Position numbers and translations under genes: made by a program
The notes under the pieces: generated by a model
What the model was told of the DNA's origin: nothing
Database searches by the model: none
The model's input: the letters and a program-made list of their open reading frames with translations, nothing else
Shown here: one piece after another, positions 1-6,141 of the stretch
How the letters are laid out: every line of letters starts with the position of its first letter
Numbering within the stretch: the stretch's first letter is position 1
Assembly (NCBI GenBank): GCA_030667645.1
Contig: DAOUVM010000046.1
Coordinates: 1-10,479, forward strand
Reading direction: 5' to 3'
DNA length: 10,479 bases
Source of the DNA: Ardenticatenales bacterium
Lineage (GTDB): Bacteria; Chloroflexota; Anaerolineae; Promineifilales; UBA4811

Positions 1-699
1 CATGACATGATTGGGTTCTCGATGACCAATGCAGCCGTGCTGGTGGTTCCAACCTTTGGCAGCAAAGCGATGCTGGGCACCAACCCCATCAGTGTGGCCG
101 CCCCGGCCGGTGAGGAACGCCCGTTTGTGCTCGATATGGCTACCAGCACCGTCCCGCGCGGCAAGCTGGAGGTCTATGACCGGATGGAAAAACCGCTCCC
201 TCTGGGCTGGGCCACCGATGAAACCGGAGAGCCCACTACTGACGCAACTCAGGTACTCGACAATTTTGTCAAGTTGGCGGGTGGCGGACTGCTGCCCCTG
301 GGCGGCGCCGGGGAGTTATTTAGTGGTCACAAGGGATATGGTTTGGCACTGATGGTCGACATCCTCTCCGGCGTGCTGCCGGGCGCCGGCTATGCCAACA
401 ACATCTATCTCAAGGATGAGGATGGCCGTGCTCAACCGGCCAATGTGGGCCACTTTTTCGGGGCGCTGCGCGTCGATGGCTTTCGGCCGGTCGACGAGTT
501 CAAGGCATCCATGGATGATCTCATCCGTCGCCTGACAGCCACCCCCAAGGCGGCCGATGAGGAACGCATCTACATCCACGGTGAAAAGGAGTACGAGATC
601 GCTGATGATCGTTGCAGGAATGGTGTTGTCTTGCATCCCAAAGTGGTGGCTGACCTGAAAGCCATGGCAGAGGAATTCGGCGTCCGGTTCGATCTGTGA
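1..699 (+). CDS. Malate/L-lactate dehydrogenase (Ldh2 family), 3' part, 5' end outside window
   Basis: The reading frame is open from base 1 and ends at TGA 697-699, so about 232 C-terminal residues of a family usually near 330-360 residues are present. Family-typical stretches, numbered from the ATG at 7, are GTNPISVAAPAG (24-35), FVLDMATST (41-49), PLGWATDETGEPTTDA (65-80), LLPLGG (95-100) and GHKGYGLALMVDILSGVLPG (107-126). These mark the NAD(P)-dependent Ldh2/MDH-type 2-hydroxyacid dehydrogenases, which are unrelated to classical Rossmann-fold LDH/MDH and oxidise L-malate, L-lactate, ureidoglycolate, sulfolactate and similar acids. The exact substrate cannot be read from this part. The ATG at 7 is internal, because the frame continues upstream of it and the NAD-binding N-terminal portion is missing. 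It sits 164 bases before the racemase gene on the same strand, which supports a 2-hydroxyacid role. Confidence 0.88.
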   Translation, partial: HDMIGFSMTNAAVLVVPTFGSKAMLGTNPISVAAPAGEERPFVLDMATSTVPRGKLEVYDRMEKPLPLGWATDETGEPTTDATQVLDNFVKLAGGGLLPLGGAGELFSGHKGYGLALMVDILSGVLPGAGYANNIYLKDEDGRAQPANVGHFFGALRVDGFRPVDEFKASMDDLIRRLTATPKAADEERIYIHGEKEYEIADDRCRNGVVLHPKVVADLKAMAEEFGVRFDL

Positions 700-754
700 T
701 CTGCGTGCCCGCCTGTTTGCCGCGACCAGCGCAAGCTGGCACATCGCAGTATCT

Positions 755-777
755 TGTCCTGGCTTGATTGCAGGACA
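755..777. repeat. Perfect 7-bp inverted repeat after the dehydrogenase gene
   Basis: TGTCCTG (755-761) and CAGGACA (771-777) are perfect inverted arms around a 9-base loop, 55 bases after the dehydrogenase stop. There is no T tract behind it, so it is not a textbook intrinsic terminator. It could be a weak hairpin or a regulator site. Confidence 0.35.
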
Positions 778-811
778 GCGCACCTGTGAGAGGGTCGCCG
801 CTGAGGTTTGT

Positions 812-830
812 GTGACATCAAGCATGTCAC
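812..830. promoter_or_regulatory. Palindrome upstream of the larA-like gene, candidate operator
   Basis: GTGACAT (812-818) and ATGTCAC (824-830) form a perfect 7-bp inverted repeat with a 5-base centre, 33 bases before the racemase start. The size and position are those of an operator for a dimeric regulator. The arms resemble a TGTGA/TCACA pair, but the 11-base spacing does not fit the 6-base spacing of a CRP/FNR site. No regulator gene is adjacent within the window, and I could not identify a convincing -35/-10 pair here. Confidence 0.35.
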
Positions 831-863
831 GCTGTGGTGCTGGCGCACAATGGGAGATTCCAA

Positions 864-2183
864 ATGTATGCTGTTCCGTTTGGCAAGAGTGAACTAGAAT
901 TCGAGCTGCCGCCCGGCATGACCGGAACGGTGGCCGTCTCCAAGCCGGTCCCGCCCATTGAGGATGTGCCGGCCGCTGTCGCCCGGGCGCTTGCCAATCC
1001 CATCAACTCTCCCCCGCTACGGGAATTGGCCAGGCCAGGTGGCACCGTGTGCATTGTTTTTACCGACATCACCCGATCCAGCCCGGACCATCTACTGGTG
1101 GCGGCAATCTTGGCCGAGTTGGAAACAGCCGGCGTGCGCGACGAGGATATTGTCCTTCTCTGCGGGATTGGTATGCACCGGCCGAGCACGGCTGAAGAAA
1201 AGGTGATCAAACTGGGACAGGCGGTAGTGGATCGGTACCGGGTGGTCGACAACGAGCCGCAGAACCCGGCCGCGCTGGTAGACCTGGGTACCACCGAGAG
1301 CGGCATCCCCCTCTCAGTCAACAAGATTGCCTACCAGGCGGACCTGCTGATTGCCACCGGCATAGTCGAGCCGCACCAGTATGCTGGCTATTCGGGGGCG
1401 CGCAAGACACTGGCGGTTGGAGCGGCTGGCGAGGCGATGATTGCCTACACTCATGGCCCAGAGATGGTTGACCATCCCGGCGCCCGGCTGGGCAAAATCG
1501 AGGGCAACCCTTTCCATGAAGCGATCACCGAGGCGGCCCGCCGCGCCAATCTGCGTTTTATCCTCAACGTGGTGCAGGACGACCACAAGCGGCCGGTTGC
1601 TATCCTGGCGGGTGAGCCGGAAGCTACCTTTGTCGAGCTGGTGGGTGCGGCTAAAGAGTTGTTCGAGGTTCCCATCCCTCGCGCGACGCGGGATGCAAAC
1701 GACGGCCCGTACGATGTGGCCGTGGCTGGCGTCGGCTATCCCAAGGATGAGAATCTCTACCAGGCCAGCCGGGCTGCCAGCTACCTATTCTTCGCTCCCA
1801 CTAGTGTGGTGAGGGAGGGAGGGGTCTTTATCATCCCTGCTCCCACCGCGGAAGGGGTCGGCGATGGCGTAGGCGAGCAGCGCTTCCTGGAAAAAATGAA
1901 AGGGGCGGCCGATATGCCATCCTTGCTGGCTGAGCTTCGTCGCACCGGCTACCCGCCGGGCGCCCAGCGCGCTTTTGTGATGGCCAAGGTCATAGAAAAG
2001 GCGCACGTTGTCATTGTCGGGTCCGCAACTCCTGATCTTGTGAGCCAGTTGCACATGATCCCAGCGACGGACATGGATCAGGCCTTTCGCATCGCGGCTG
2101 CAAAGATCGGGCGGAATGACCTAGACGTGTTGATCGTACCTCACGCGTTGCTCACATTGCCCGTTCTGGGTGGCAGGCGATAG
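864..2183 (+). CDS. larA: LarA-family nickel-pincer 2-hydroxyacid racemase (lactate racemase-like, DUF2088)
   Basis: The product is 439 residues, close to the 424 of Lactiplantibacillus plantarum LarA. I chose the ATG at 864 because GGGAG (852-856) lies 7 bases before it; an in-frame ATG at 834 has no such site. LarA enzymes invert the alpha carbon of lactate or other 2-hydroxyacids using a nickel pincer nucleotide bound to a lysine. The corresponding residues are visible: D68 and R71 in FTDITRSSP, H105 in GIGMHRPST, H171 in EPHQYAGYSGARK, K181 as the expected cofactor lysine, and H197 in YTHGPE. These parallel D72, R75, H108, H174, K184 and H200. By my alignment from memory, the position of Lys298 falls on R303 in NLYQASR, which may mark a non-lactate subgroup. 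The flanking dehydrogenase and GlcF/GlcD genes support a 2-hydroxyacid pathway. Family assignment is firm; substrate is inferred. Confidence 0.88.
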   Translation: MYAVPFGKSELEFELPPGMTGTVAVSKPVPPIEDVPAAVARALANPINSPPLRELARPGGTVCIVFTDITRSSPDHLLVAAILAELETAGVRDEDIVLLCGIGMHRPSTAEEKVIKLGQAVVDRYRVVDNEPQNPAALVDLGTTESGIPLSVNKIAYQADLLIATGIVEPHQYAGYSGARKTLAVGAAGEAMIAYTHGPEMVDHPGARLGKIEGNPFHEAITEAARRANLRFILNVVQDDHKRPVAILAGEPEATFVELVGAAKELFEVPIPRATRDANDGPYDVAVAGVGYPKDENLYQASRAASYLFFAPTSVVREGGVFIIPAPTAEGVGDGVGEQRFLEKMKGAADMPSLLAELRRTGYPPGAQRAFVMAKVIEKAHVVIVGSATPDLVSQLHMIPATDMDQAFRIAAAKIGRNDLDVLIVPHALLTLPVLGGRR

Positions 2184-2231
2184 GCCGCCATTTGCTGTCT
2201 GGTACCTCACCGACCCAATCAAGGAACCCCC

Positions 2232-3527
2232 ATGGTCGTGGAATCCCCCAAACCATTCCCCAATATGGAAGTCCCCACGGAAGACGAGTATCTCTACTGC
2301 ATCCGCTGTGGGGCCTGCCTGTACACCTGCCCAACCTACCGGGAAACCGTGCGCGAGACCGACAGCCCCCGCGGTCGCATCTTTCTGGCCCGCAAGTTAC
2401 TGGATGGCTCCGAGGAGATCACTCCCAACCTGATTGAGCAGATGTATCGATGCCTGGCCTGCGGTGCGTGCAATGTCGCCTGTGCCGTAGGCAATAAACC
2501 GGCCGATATCGCCTTGCAGCTCCGCTGGTTGGCGCAGCAGGTAGAGCCGGCCGGGTGGAAAGAGGTGGTTTTTCACAAAACGCTTACGAGACCGGGCTTG
2601 ATGGAGGCCGGCACTGTCCCACTGCGCCTCTATCAACTGCTGGGCTTTCGAACTGTTGCCAACGCTCTGCGAATCACCAGTCTGCTCCCCCGTCAACTGC
2701 GGGACATGGAGCGACAACTTCCCGGAATCCCGGCCAGAACAGCACGAAGCCAGATAGCAGAGGTGACGCCCGCGATGGGGGAGCATCGCGCTCGGGTCGG
2801 TTTTTTCCTCGGCTGCGCCCAGAACTTGCTCTTTACCGAGGGGAGCAAGGCTACAGTCAGGGTGTTGGCGCGCAACGGCAACCAGGTCATCACGCCCAGA
2901 TCGGCGCAATGCTGCGGCATGCCGGCGATAGGTTATGGCGATTGGGATGCGCTGCGAGCCTTTGCCAGACACAACATTGAGCTGTTTGAAAAGTTGGATG
3001 TGGACTTCATTGTGACCGACTGCGCCACCTGTGGCTCCTCGCTCAAGGAATACGGCCACTATCTGGCCGGGGACCCGGTTTGGGCAGAGCGGGCGGCCGA
3101 TTTCAGTGCCAGGGTCAAAGATATCAGCGAGTACCTGTCTTCGCTAGAGCTCGTCAAGCCGGCCGGCAGAATCAAAGCACGGGTCACCTATCATGACCCC
3201 TGCCATCTGGTCCGGGCGCAGGAGGTGAGAGATCAGCCTCGCCAGTTGCTGCAGATGATTGAGGGACTAGAGTTGGTCGAGATGAACGAGGCGGATTGGT
3301 GCTGCGGTTCGGCCGGCACGCAAATCATCACTCATTATGAAACCTCAATGGGGGTGTTGGACAAAAAGATGGCCAACGTGGCGGCCACTGAACCGGACTA
3401 TGTCGCTAGTGGTTGCCCTGGTTGCCAGATGCAGCTCACCCTCGGCTGCAAGCGGTCCGGCATCCAAGCAGATATCGTCCACCCGGTGCAACTGCTGGAT
3501 CGTGCGTACCAGGACGAACAGGATTAG
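2232..3527 (+). CDS. glcF: GlcF-like (Fe-S)-binding oxidoreductase with two CCG domains
   Basis: This 431-residue protein starts at ATG 2232 with AAGGA (2221-2225) 6 bases upstream, 48 bases after the racemase stop. The N-terminus carries two 4Fe-4S motifs: C23, C26, C29, C33 (CIRCGACLYTCP) and C74, C77, C80, C84 (CLACGACNVACAVG). The second has Ala instead of the usual Pro after its last Cys. The C-terminal two thirds hold two CCG (DUF3400-type) domains: GC195, CCG (227-229) and C264xxCG, then DPC324H, CCG (357-359) and GCPGC (394-398). This is the architecture of GlcF, the electron-transfer subunit of glycolate oxidase, and of iron-sulfur partners of D-lactate dehydrogenases. It probably takes electrons from the FAD subunit encoded 10 bases downstream and passes them to the quinone pool at the membrane. 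No GlcE gene is present in the window. The symbol is by homology; glycolate is not implied. Confidence 0.86.
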   Translation: MVVESPKPFPNMEVPTEDEYLYCIRCGACLYTCPTYRETVRETDSPRGRIFLARKLLDGSEEITPNLIEQMYRCLACGACNVACAVGNKPADIALQLRWLAQQVEPAGWKEVVFHKTLTRPGLMEAGTVPLRLYQLLGFRTVANALRITSLLPRQLRDMERQLPGIPARTARSQIAEVTPAMGEHRARVGFFLGCAQNLLFTEGSKATVRVLARNGNQVITPRSAQCCGMPAIGYGDWDALRAFARHNIELFEKLDVDFIVTDCATCGSSLKEYGHYLAGDPVWAERAADFSARVKDISEYLSSLELVKPAGRIKARVTYHDPCHLVRAQEVRDQPRQLLQMIEGLELVEMNEADWCCGSAGTQIITHYETSMGVLDKKMANVAATEPDYVASGCPGCQMQLTLGCKRSGIQADIVHPVQLLDRAYQDEQD

Positions 3528-3537
3528 GGGAGCCTCT

Positions 3538-4944
3538 ATGGCTATTTGCACTGCCGTTGTCAAGCAACTGCAAGCTATCGTCGGCCGAAAGTATGTCCTC
3601 GACTCTCGGGAGGATCTGCTGTGCTACTCTTTTGATGGCACCTTTGCCGAGTTCATGCCCGATCTGGTGGTTGAGCCCGGCTCTACCGAGGAGGTCAGCG
3701 CCATCCTCAAGCTGGCCAATGAACACGAAATCCCCATCATTGCCCGTGGGATGGGCTCCGGGCTGGCGGCCGGCACAGTTCCCTTTGGCGGTGGCATCGT
3801 GCTTCCCCTCAACCGGATGGATGCGATCCTGGAGATTGATCCGCTGAACATGACCGCCACCGTGGAGGCCGGGGTCATTACTTTCGATCTGCAGACCGCT
3901 GCCGAGTGTCACAATCTCTTTTACCCACCTGACCCGTCCAGCATCAAGCACTCTACCATTGGCGGCAACATTGCCTGCAATGCGGGCGGTCCGCGTTGTC
4001 TCAAGTATGGCGTCACCGGCAATTATGTCATGGGGGTCACGGCCGTGTTAGCCGATGGCCGGATCATCAAGAGCGGCGGAAAGACCATCAAGAACGTCAC
4101 CGGCTATAACTTTGCGCAGCTCTTTACCGGGTCCGAGGGAACCCTGGGCATTATTACCGAGGCTATCCTCAAGCTTGTCTCCAAACCCCACTATGTGCGC
4201 ACCGCCGTCGCTGCTTTTGACAGCCTCGATGACGCAAGCCGGACCGTCAACGCCGTTCTGAGCGCCGGTATCGTGCCCGCCACAATGGAACTCATGGACG
4301 AGACTGCCATTATCTGCATCGAGGAAGCGATGCACCTGGGATTGCCGGTGGACAAGGAGGCTATTCTCATCATTGAGGCCGACGGATTTGACCAGGACGG
4401 CGTCCGGCATGAGATCGAAGCCATCGCCCGCATTTGCCAGGATACCGGCGCCTCGAGCGTCCAGGTGGCCAAGGACGAAGCAGAGAGGGCCGATCTGTGG
4501 CGGGCCCGTCGAAGCGTCGGCCCCTCCCTGGCCCGCCGCGCTCCCAACAAGCTGGGCGAGGATATCTCGGTTCCGCGCAGCCAGATCCCTGAAGCGGTTC
4601 GACGTATCAAAGAGATCTCCAGGAGGCTAGAATTGCCCATTGTGGTGTTCGGCCACGCCGGCGATGGCAATCTGCACCCGAACATTCTATTTGACCAACG
4701 TGACCCCGATCAGTGGGATCGTGTCCAGCGCGCCGTGACCGAGATCTTTGCCGCGGCGGTAGACCTTGGCGGGACCCTCTCCGGCGAGCACGGTGTTGGC
4801 ACCCTCAAGCTTCCATATCTGGAGAGCGATGTTGGACGGATATCGATAGAAGTTCAGCAATTGATCAAGCGGGCGCTGGATCCCAAGGGCATCCTCAATC
4901 CGGGCAAGGCGCTGCCCCTCATGGAGCCTTCCTCGCACGATTAA
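3538..4944 (+). CDS. glcD: GlcD-like FAD-linked 2-hydroxyacid oxidase (D-lactate/glycolate dehydrogenase type)
   Basis: The ATG at 3538 lies 10 bases after the glcF stop, with AGGGGAG around 3526-3532 as ribosome site, giving 468 residues, normal for the family. Starts further upstream in the same frame would run back into glcF and are rejected. The PCMH-type FAD-binding domain includes RGMGSGLAAG (70-79), PDPSS (131-135), IGGNIACNAGG (141-151), KYGVTG (156-161) and TGSEGTLGIITE (197-208). The C-terminal FAD-oxidase domain includes GHAGDGNLHPN (372-382), SGEHGVG (415-421) and LNPGK (453-457). Family members oxidise D-lactate, glycolate or other D-2-hydroxyacids to 2-oxoacids. Tight coupling with the iron-sulfur partner and the racemase suggests that D-lactate made from L-lactate is a substrate. 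That choice is inference; D-2-hydroxyglutarate or glycolate cannot be excluded. Confidence 0.88.
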   Translation: MAICTAVVKQLQAIVGRKYVLDSREDLLCYSFDGTFAEFMPDLVVEPGSTEEVSAILKLANEHEIPIIARGMGSGLAAGTVPFGGGIVLPLNRMDAILEIDPLNMTATVEAGVITFDLQTAAECHNLFYPPDPSSIKHSTIGGNIACNAGGPRCLKYGVTGNYVMGVTAVLADGRIIKSGGKTIKNVTGYNFAQLFTGSEGTLGIITEAILKLVSKPHYVRTAVAAFDSLDDASRTVNAVLSAGIVPATMELMDETAIICIEEAMHLGLPVDKEAILIIEADGFDQDGVRHEIEAIARICQDTGASSVQVAKDEAERADLWRARRSVGPSLARRAPNKLGEDISVPRSQIPEAVRRIKEISRRLELPIVVFGHAGDGNLHPNILFDQRDPDQWDRVQRAVTEIFAAAVDLGGTLSGEHGVGTLKLPYLESDVGRISIEVQQLIKRALDPKGILNPGKALPLMEPSSHD

Positions 4945-5001
4945 TTTCCTCGCCAGTCTGCGCGACTGCTCCGATTCCTCCGGCCGGGAGGGCGGTAGGC
5001 C

Positions 5002-5025
5002 GGCTCGGAGTTCCACTTCCGAGCC
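5002..5025 (+). terminator. Terminator-like hairpin after the lactate cluster
   Basis: GGCTCGGA (5002-5009) and TCCGAGCC (5018-5025) are perfect 8-bp arms around an 8-base loop, followed by CCCTCTTT. It lies 57 bases after the glcD stop, where the lactate-type transcript should end. The T content behind the stem is modest, so termination strength is uncertain. It could also be part of a decayed insertion-sequence end. Confidence 0.5.
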
Positions 5026-5117
5026 CCCTCTTTCAACACCCTCAGCAGCCAGGGATGGCGCCCCCAAGGAGCCGCTTCCCAGGCCTGGCTCGGGGTGAAA
5101 GTCCGTGTTACACGTCG

Positions 5118-5267
5118 CGGGTCGCGGATACCACGGCGCGCCCGTTGATCGGTCAGGGCCTCGAATCGCGCGCACACGCTGTTCACGTCAGAAAAGAAAG
5201 CTTGCCTCGCCCGCGCTATCAACAATCCATCGTGGCCCACCTGGAAACTAGATGGTGGCTCTGTCAC
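5118..5267 (-). pseudogene. Probable relic of an ISAs1-type transposase N-terminus
   Basis: Reading the - strand from ATG 5265-5267 gives a frame whose residues 26-50 include VCARFEALTDQR and ARRGIRDP. From memory this resembles the N-terminal domain that precedes the DDE domain in ISAs1/H-repeat transposases, where a segment of the type F..L.D.R..RG.R.P is usual and is followed by a hydrophobic stretch. Here that stretch is absent: after RDP the frame becomes basic, proline-rich and low in similarity, and it ends near 4941 without any DDE residues. I see no clear terminal inverted repeats or target duplication. The best reading is a badly decayed fragment. Chance resemblance is possible, and the boundaries are approximate. 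Confidence 0.35.
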
Positions 5268-5339
5268 CCATCTGGCGCCAGGAAGGTATTATTTCATGCC
5301 AGTTCACTGGCCTTGACGTTCATCACAATCTCGTGGAAT

Positions 5340-5369
5340 TTGCCCCGAATAGAACTTTCGTGCTATAAT
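5340..5369 (+). promoter_or_regulatory. Extended -10 promoter, target unclear
   Basis: TATAAT (5364-5369) is a perfect -10 preceded by TG at 5361-5362, an extended -10 arrangement. A -35-like TTGCCC (5340-5345) sits 18 bases upstream. Transcription would start near 5376 and run through the inverted repeats at 5374-5495. The next real gene is almost 500 bases away, so this may drive a small RNA, a very short peptide gene or a long leader, or it may be left over from a mobile element. Confidence 0.5.
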
Positions 5370-5373
5370 GAGA

Positions 5374-5495
5374 GCCAGACCCCCACCCGCTGGCCGTTTG
5401 TGGGATCATAAAATATGATGCTAGTGAGTGACATCGCGCTGCAAACAATGCACTGGTGGGATCGAGACATCCGATTTCCGGACCTCCATCCCACC
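5374..5495 (+). repeat. Cluster of mutually exclusive inverted repeats downstream of a promoter
   Basis: GTGGGATC occurs twice, at 5400-5407 and 5456-5463. ATCCCACC (5488-5495) pairs perfectly over 8 bases with GGTGGGAT (5455-5462), with a smaller TCCG/CGGA stem (5470-5473/5479-5482) inside it. The same right arm could pair over 7 bases with 5400-5406 instead. The first copy could also pair with CCCAC (5382-5386), which overlaps a GCCAG/CTGGC stem (5374-5378/5390-5394). ATCATA-aaa-TATGAT (5405-5419) adds a tight local hairpin. The pairings are directly visible; a role as RNA is inference. Confidence 0.35.
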
Positions 5496-5529
5496 TGCCC
5501 TGAACCACGAGCCATGCCACGCCCCTGAA

Positions 5530-5587
5530 ACCGGAACGATAATTGAATCAGAAATTCACCGAAAAACAATTACCGGAACAACAATTG
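5530..5587. repeat. Imperfect 16-base direct repeat, 42-base period
   Basis: ACCGGAACGATAATTG (5530-5545) and ACCGGAACAACAATTG (5572-5587) share 13 of 16 bases. The copies start 42 bases apart, about four helical turns. They could be paired binding sites or debris of an element; nothing else supports either. Confidence 0.3.
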
Positions 5588-5682
5588 TCGGGATCGGCCG
5601 CCCGTTGCCGTCAACCGGCGCCGTCCGCCACGTCTGGGTCGCCCCAAGAGAATCAGGAATCGCACGATTGCTGGTCAAGTGG

Positions 5683-5697
5683 GAATCCGCGGGATTC
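5683..5697. repeat. Palindrome in a GGAATC-rich patch
   Basis: GAATCC (5683-5688) and GGATTC (5692-5697) are perfect arms around GCG. Just upstream, AATCG and CGATT (5658-5662/5665-5669) form a second small palindrome around CA. They lie roughly 80-115 bases before the promoter at 5775, a range where activators can bind. Confidence 0.25.
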
Positions 5698-5760
5698 GCC
5701 TGGTTGGTAGTATTCGTGTTGAAATGCGGTCTCTGAGAACTCTGCCCTGGGCCTGACTCG

Positions 5761-5774
5761 GGAATGCGGAATGC
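5761..5774. repeat. Tandem heptamer abutting the -35 box
   Basis: GGAATGC is repeated exactly at 5761-5767 and 5768-5774, and the -35 hexamer begins at the next base. The placement suits an activator half-site pair, but the repeat is short enough to be chance. Confidence 0.25.
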
Positions 5775-5803
5775 TTGACGTCCAGAGCCATCGCCAGTAT
5801 CAT
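5775..5803 (+). promoter_or_regulatory. Sigma-70-type promoter of the export locus
   Basis: TTGACG (5775-5780) and TATCAT (5798-5803) are separated by the ideal 17 bases, 57 bases before the first gene of the locus at 5860. The predicted start point near 5810 lies at the edge of a 14-bp palindrome, so a bound repressor would block this promoter. Confidence 0.65.
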
Positions 5804-5810
5804 GTGATAG

Positions 5811-5824
5811 ACTGACTGGTCAGT
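5811..5824. promoter_or_regulatory. 14-bp palindrome, probable TetR-family operator
   Basis: ACTGAC-TG-GTCAGT is a perfect palindrome with 6-bp arms. GAC/GTC-centred palindromes of this kind are common among TetR-family operators. It begins 8 bases after the -10 box and covers the expected transcription start. The nearby tetR-type gene at 6142 would belong to the resulting transcript, so negative autoregulation is the natural model. The pairing of regulator and site is inferred from position. Confidence 0.6.
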
Positions 5825-5859
5825 TTGGTCGGAGCGTAAGGTGTGTCTGGGAGGGTGCT

Positions 5860-6129
5860 ATGTTCGTCATTGTGTTGCTGACTACTATTGTCGGAAGTAT
5901 TCTGATCACCTGGCTGCTGCCGATGGCCATCAAGAGTGAACGACCCTATGGCCTGGCGGTCGATGTGATTGTTGGCACGGTGGCTGCACTTGCCTGGGCC
6001 TGGCTGGCCTATGATGTCCTGTCGCCGCTCATTGGCCTCACCGGATGGCTGAGACTGGCGGGCTCGGCGGGCGATGCAATCGGGTTGGCGGCCGCCATGC
6101 TCTGGGTGCTTCGGCGGATCAAGAGATAG
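5860..6129 (+). CDS. Small three-helix membrane protein of unknown function
   Basis: The 89-residue product starts at ATG 5860 with GGGAGGG (5849-5855) just upstream, and it is the first gene after the promoter and palindrome. Three hydrophobic stretches are visible, at about residues 2-23, 31-53 and 67-86, with a basic C-terminus (RRIKR) that predicts a cytosolic end. Helix 3 is rich in small residues (GSAGDAIGLAAAM). It loosely recalls small GlsB/YeaQ-like membrane proteins, but I do not recognise the family. The stop is 12 bases before the TetR gene, so the two are almost certainly co-transcribed and under the same control. A role as accessory subunit, immunity or stress protein for the exporter is speculation. 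Confidence 0.7.
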   Translation: MFVIVLLTTIVGSILITWLLPMAIKSERPYGLAVDVIVGTVAALAWAWLAYDVLSPLIGLTGWLRLAGSAGDAIGLAAAMLWVLRRIKR

Positions 6130-6141
6130 CCAGAGGGCCGG

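Larger units (their letters stand above)
4945..5859. other. 915-base gap without a convincing gene: terminator, IS relic, promoters, short repeats
   Basis: Neither strand shows a long frame with recognisable protein families or convincing codon use here. From left to right the gap holds a terminator-like hairpin (5002-5025), a probable transposase N-terminal fragment on the - strand (5118-5267), an extended -10 promoter (5340-5369), competing inverted repeats (5374-5495), an imperfect direct repeat (5530-5587), a GGAATC-rich palindrome patch (5651-5697), a tandem heptamer (5761-5774) and the promoter/operator of the export locus (5775-5824). A 37-codon frame starts at ATG 5415 and stops at 5526-5528. 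It has only GGGA 9 bases upstream, and I do not call it a gene. Confidence 0.6.

Noticed and set aside
316..825. 169-codon open frame on the - strand over the dehydrogenase 3' end
   Set aside because: The + strand clearly encodes Ldh2-family sequence here, and the antisense product shows no family features.
811..831. CRP/FNR-type site before the racemase gene
   Set aside because: The TGTGA and TCACG half-sites are 11 bases apart rather than 6, so the palindrome does not fit that family.
827..1324. 165-codon open frame on the - strand inside the racemase gene
   Set aside because: The composition is rich in Ser, Thr and Arg without domain features, and the + strand racemase is well supported by catalytic motifs.
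3337..3537. N-terminal extension of the glcD frame into glcF
   Set aside because: The 67 extra codons are in the shadow of the conserved CCG domain of glcF. The ATG at 3538 has a good ribosome site and gives the family's normal length.
5428..5736. 102-codon frame starting at GTG in the large gap
   Set aside because: There is no ribosome site and no family resemblance, the composition is irregular, and it runs through several inverted and direct repeats.
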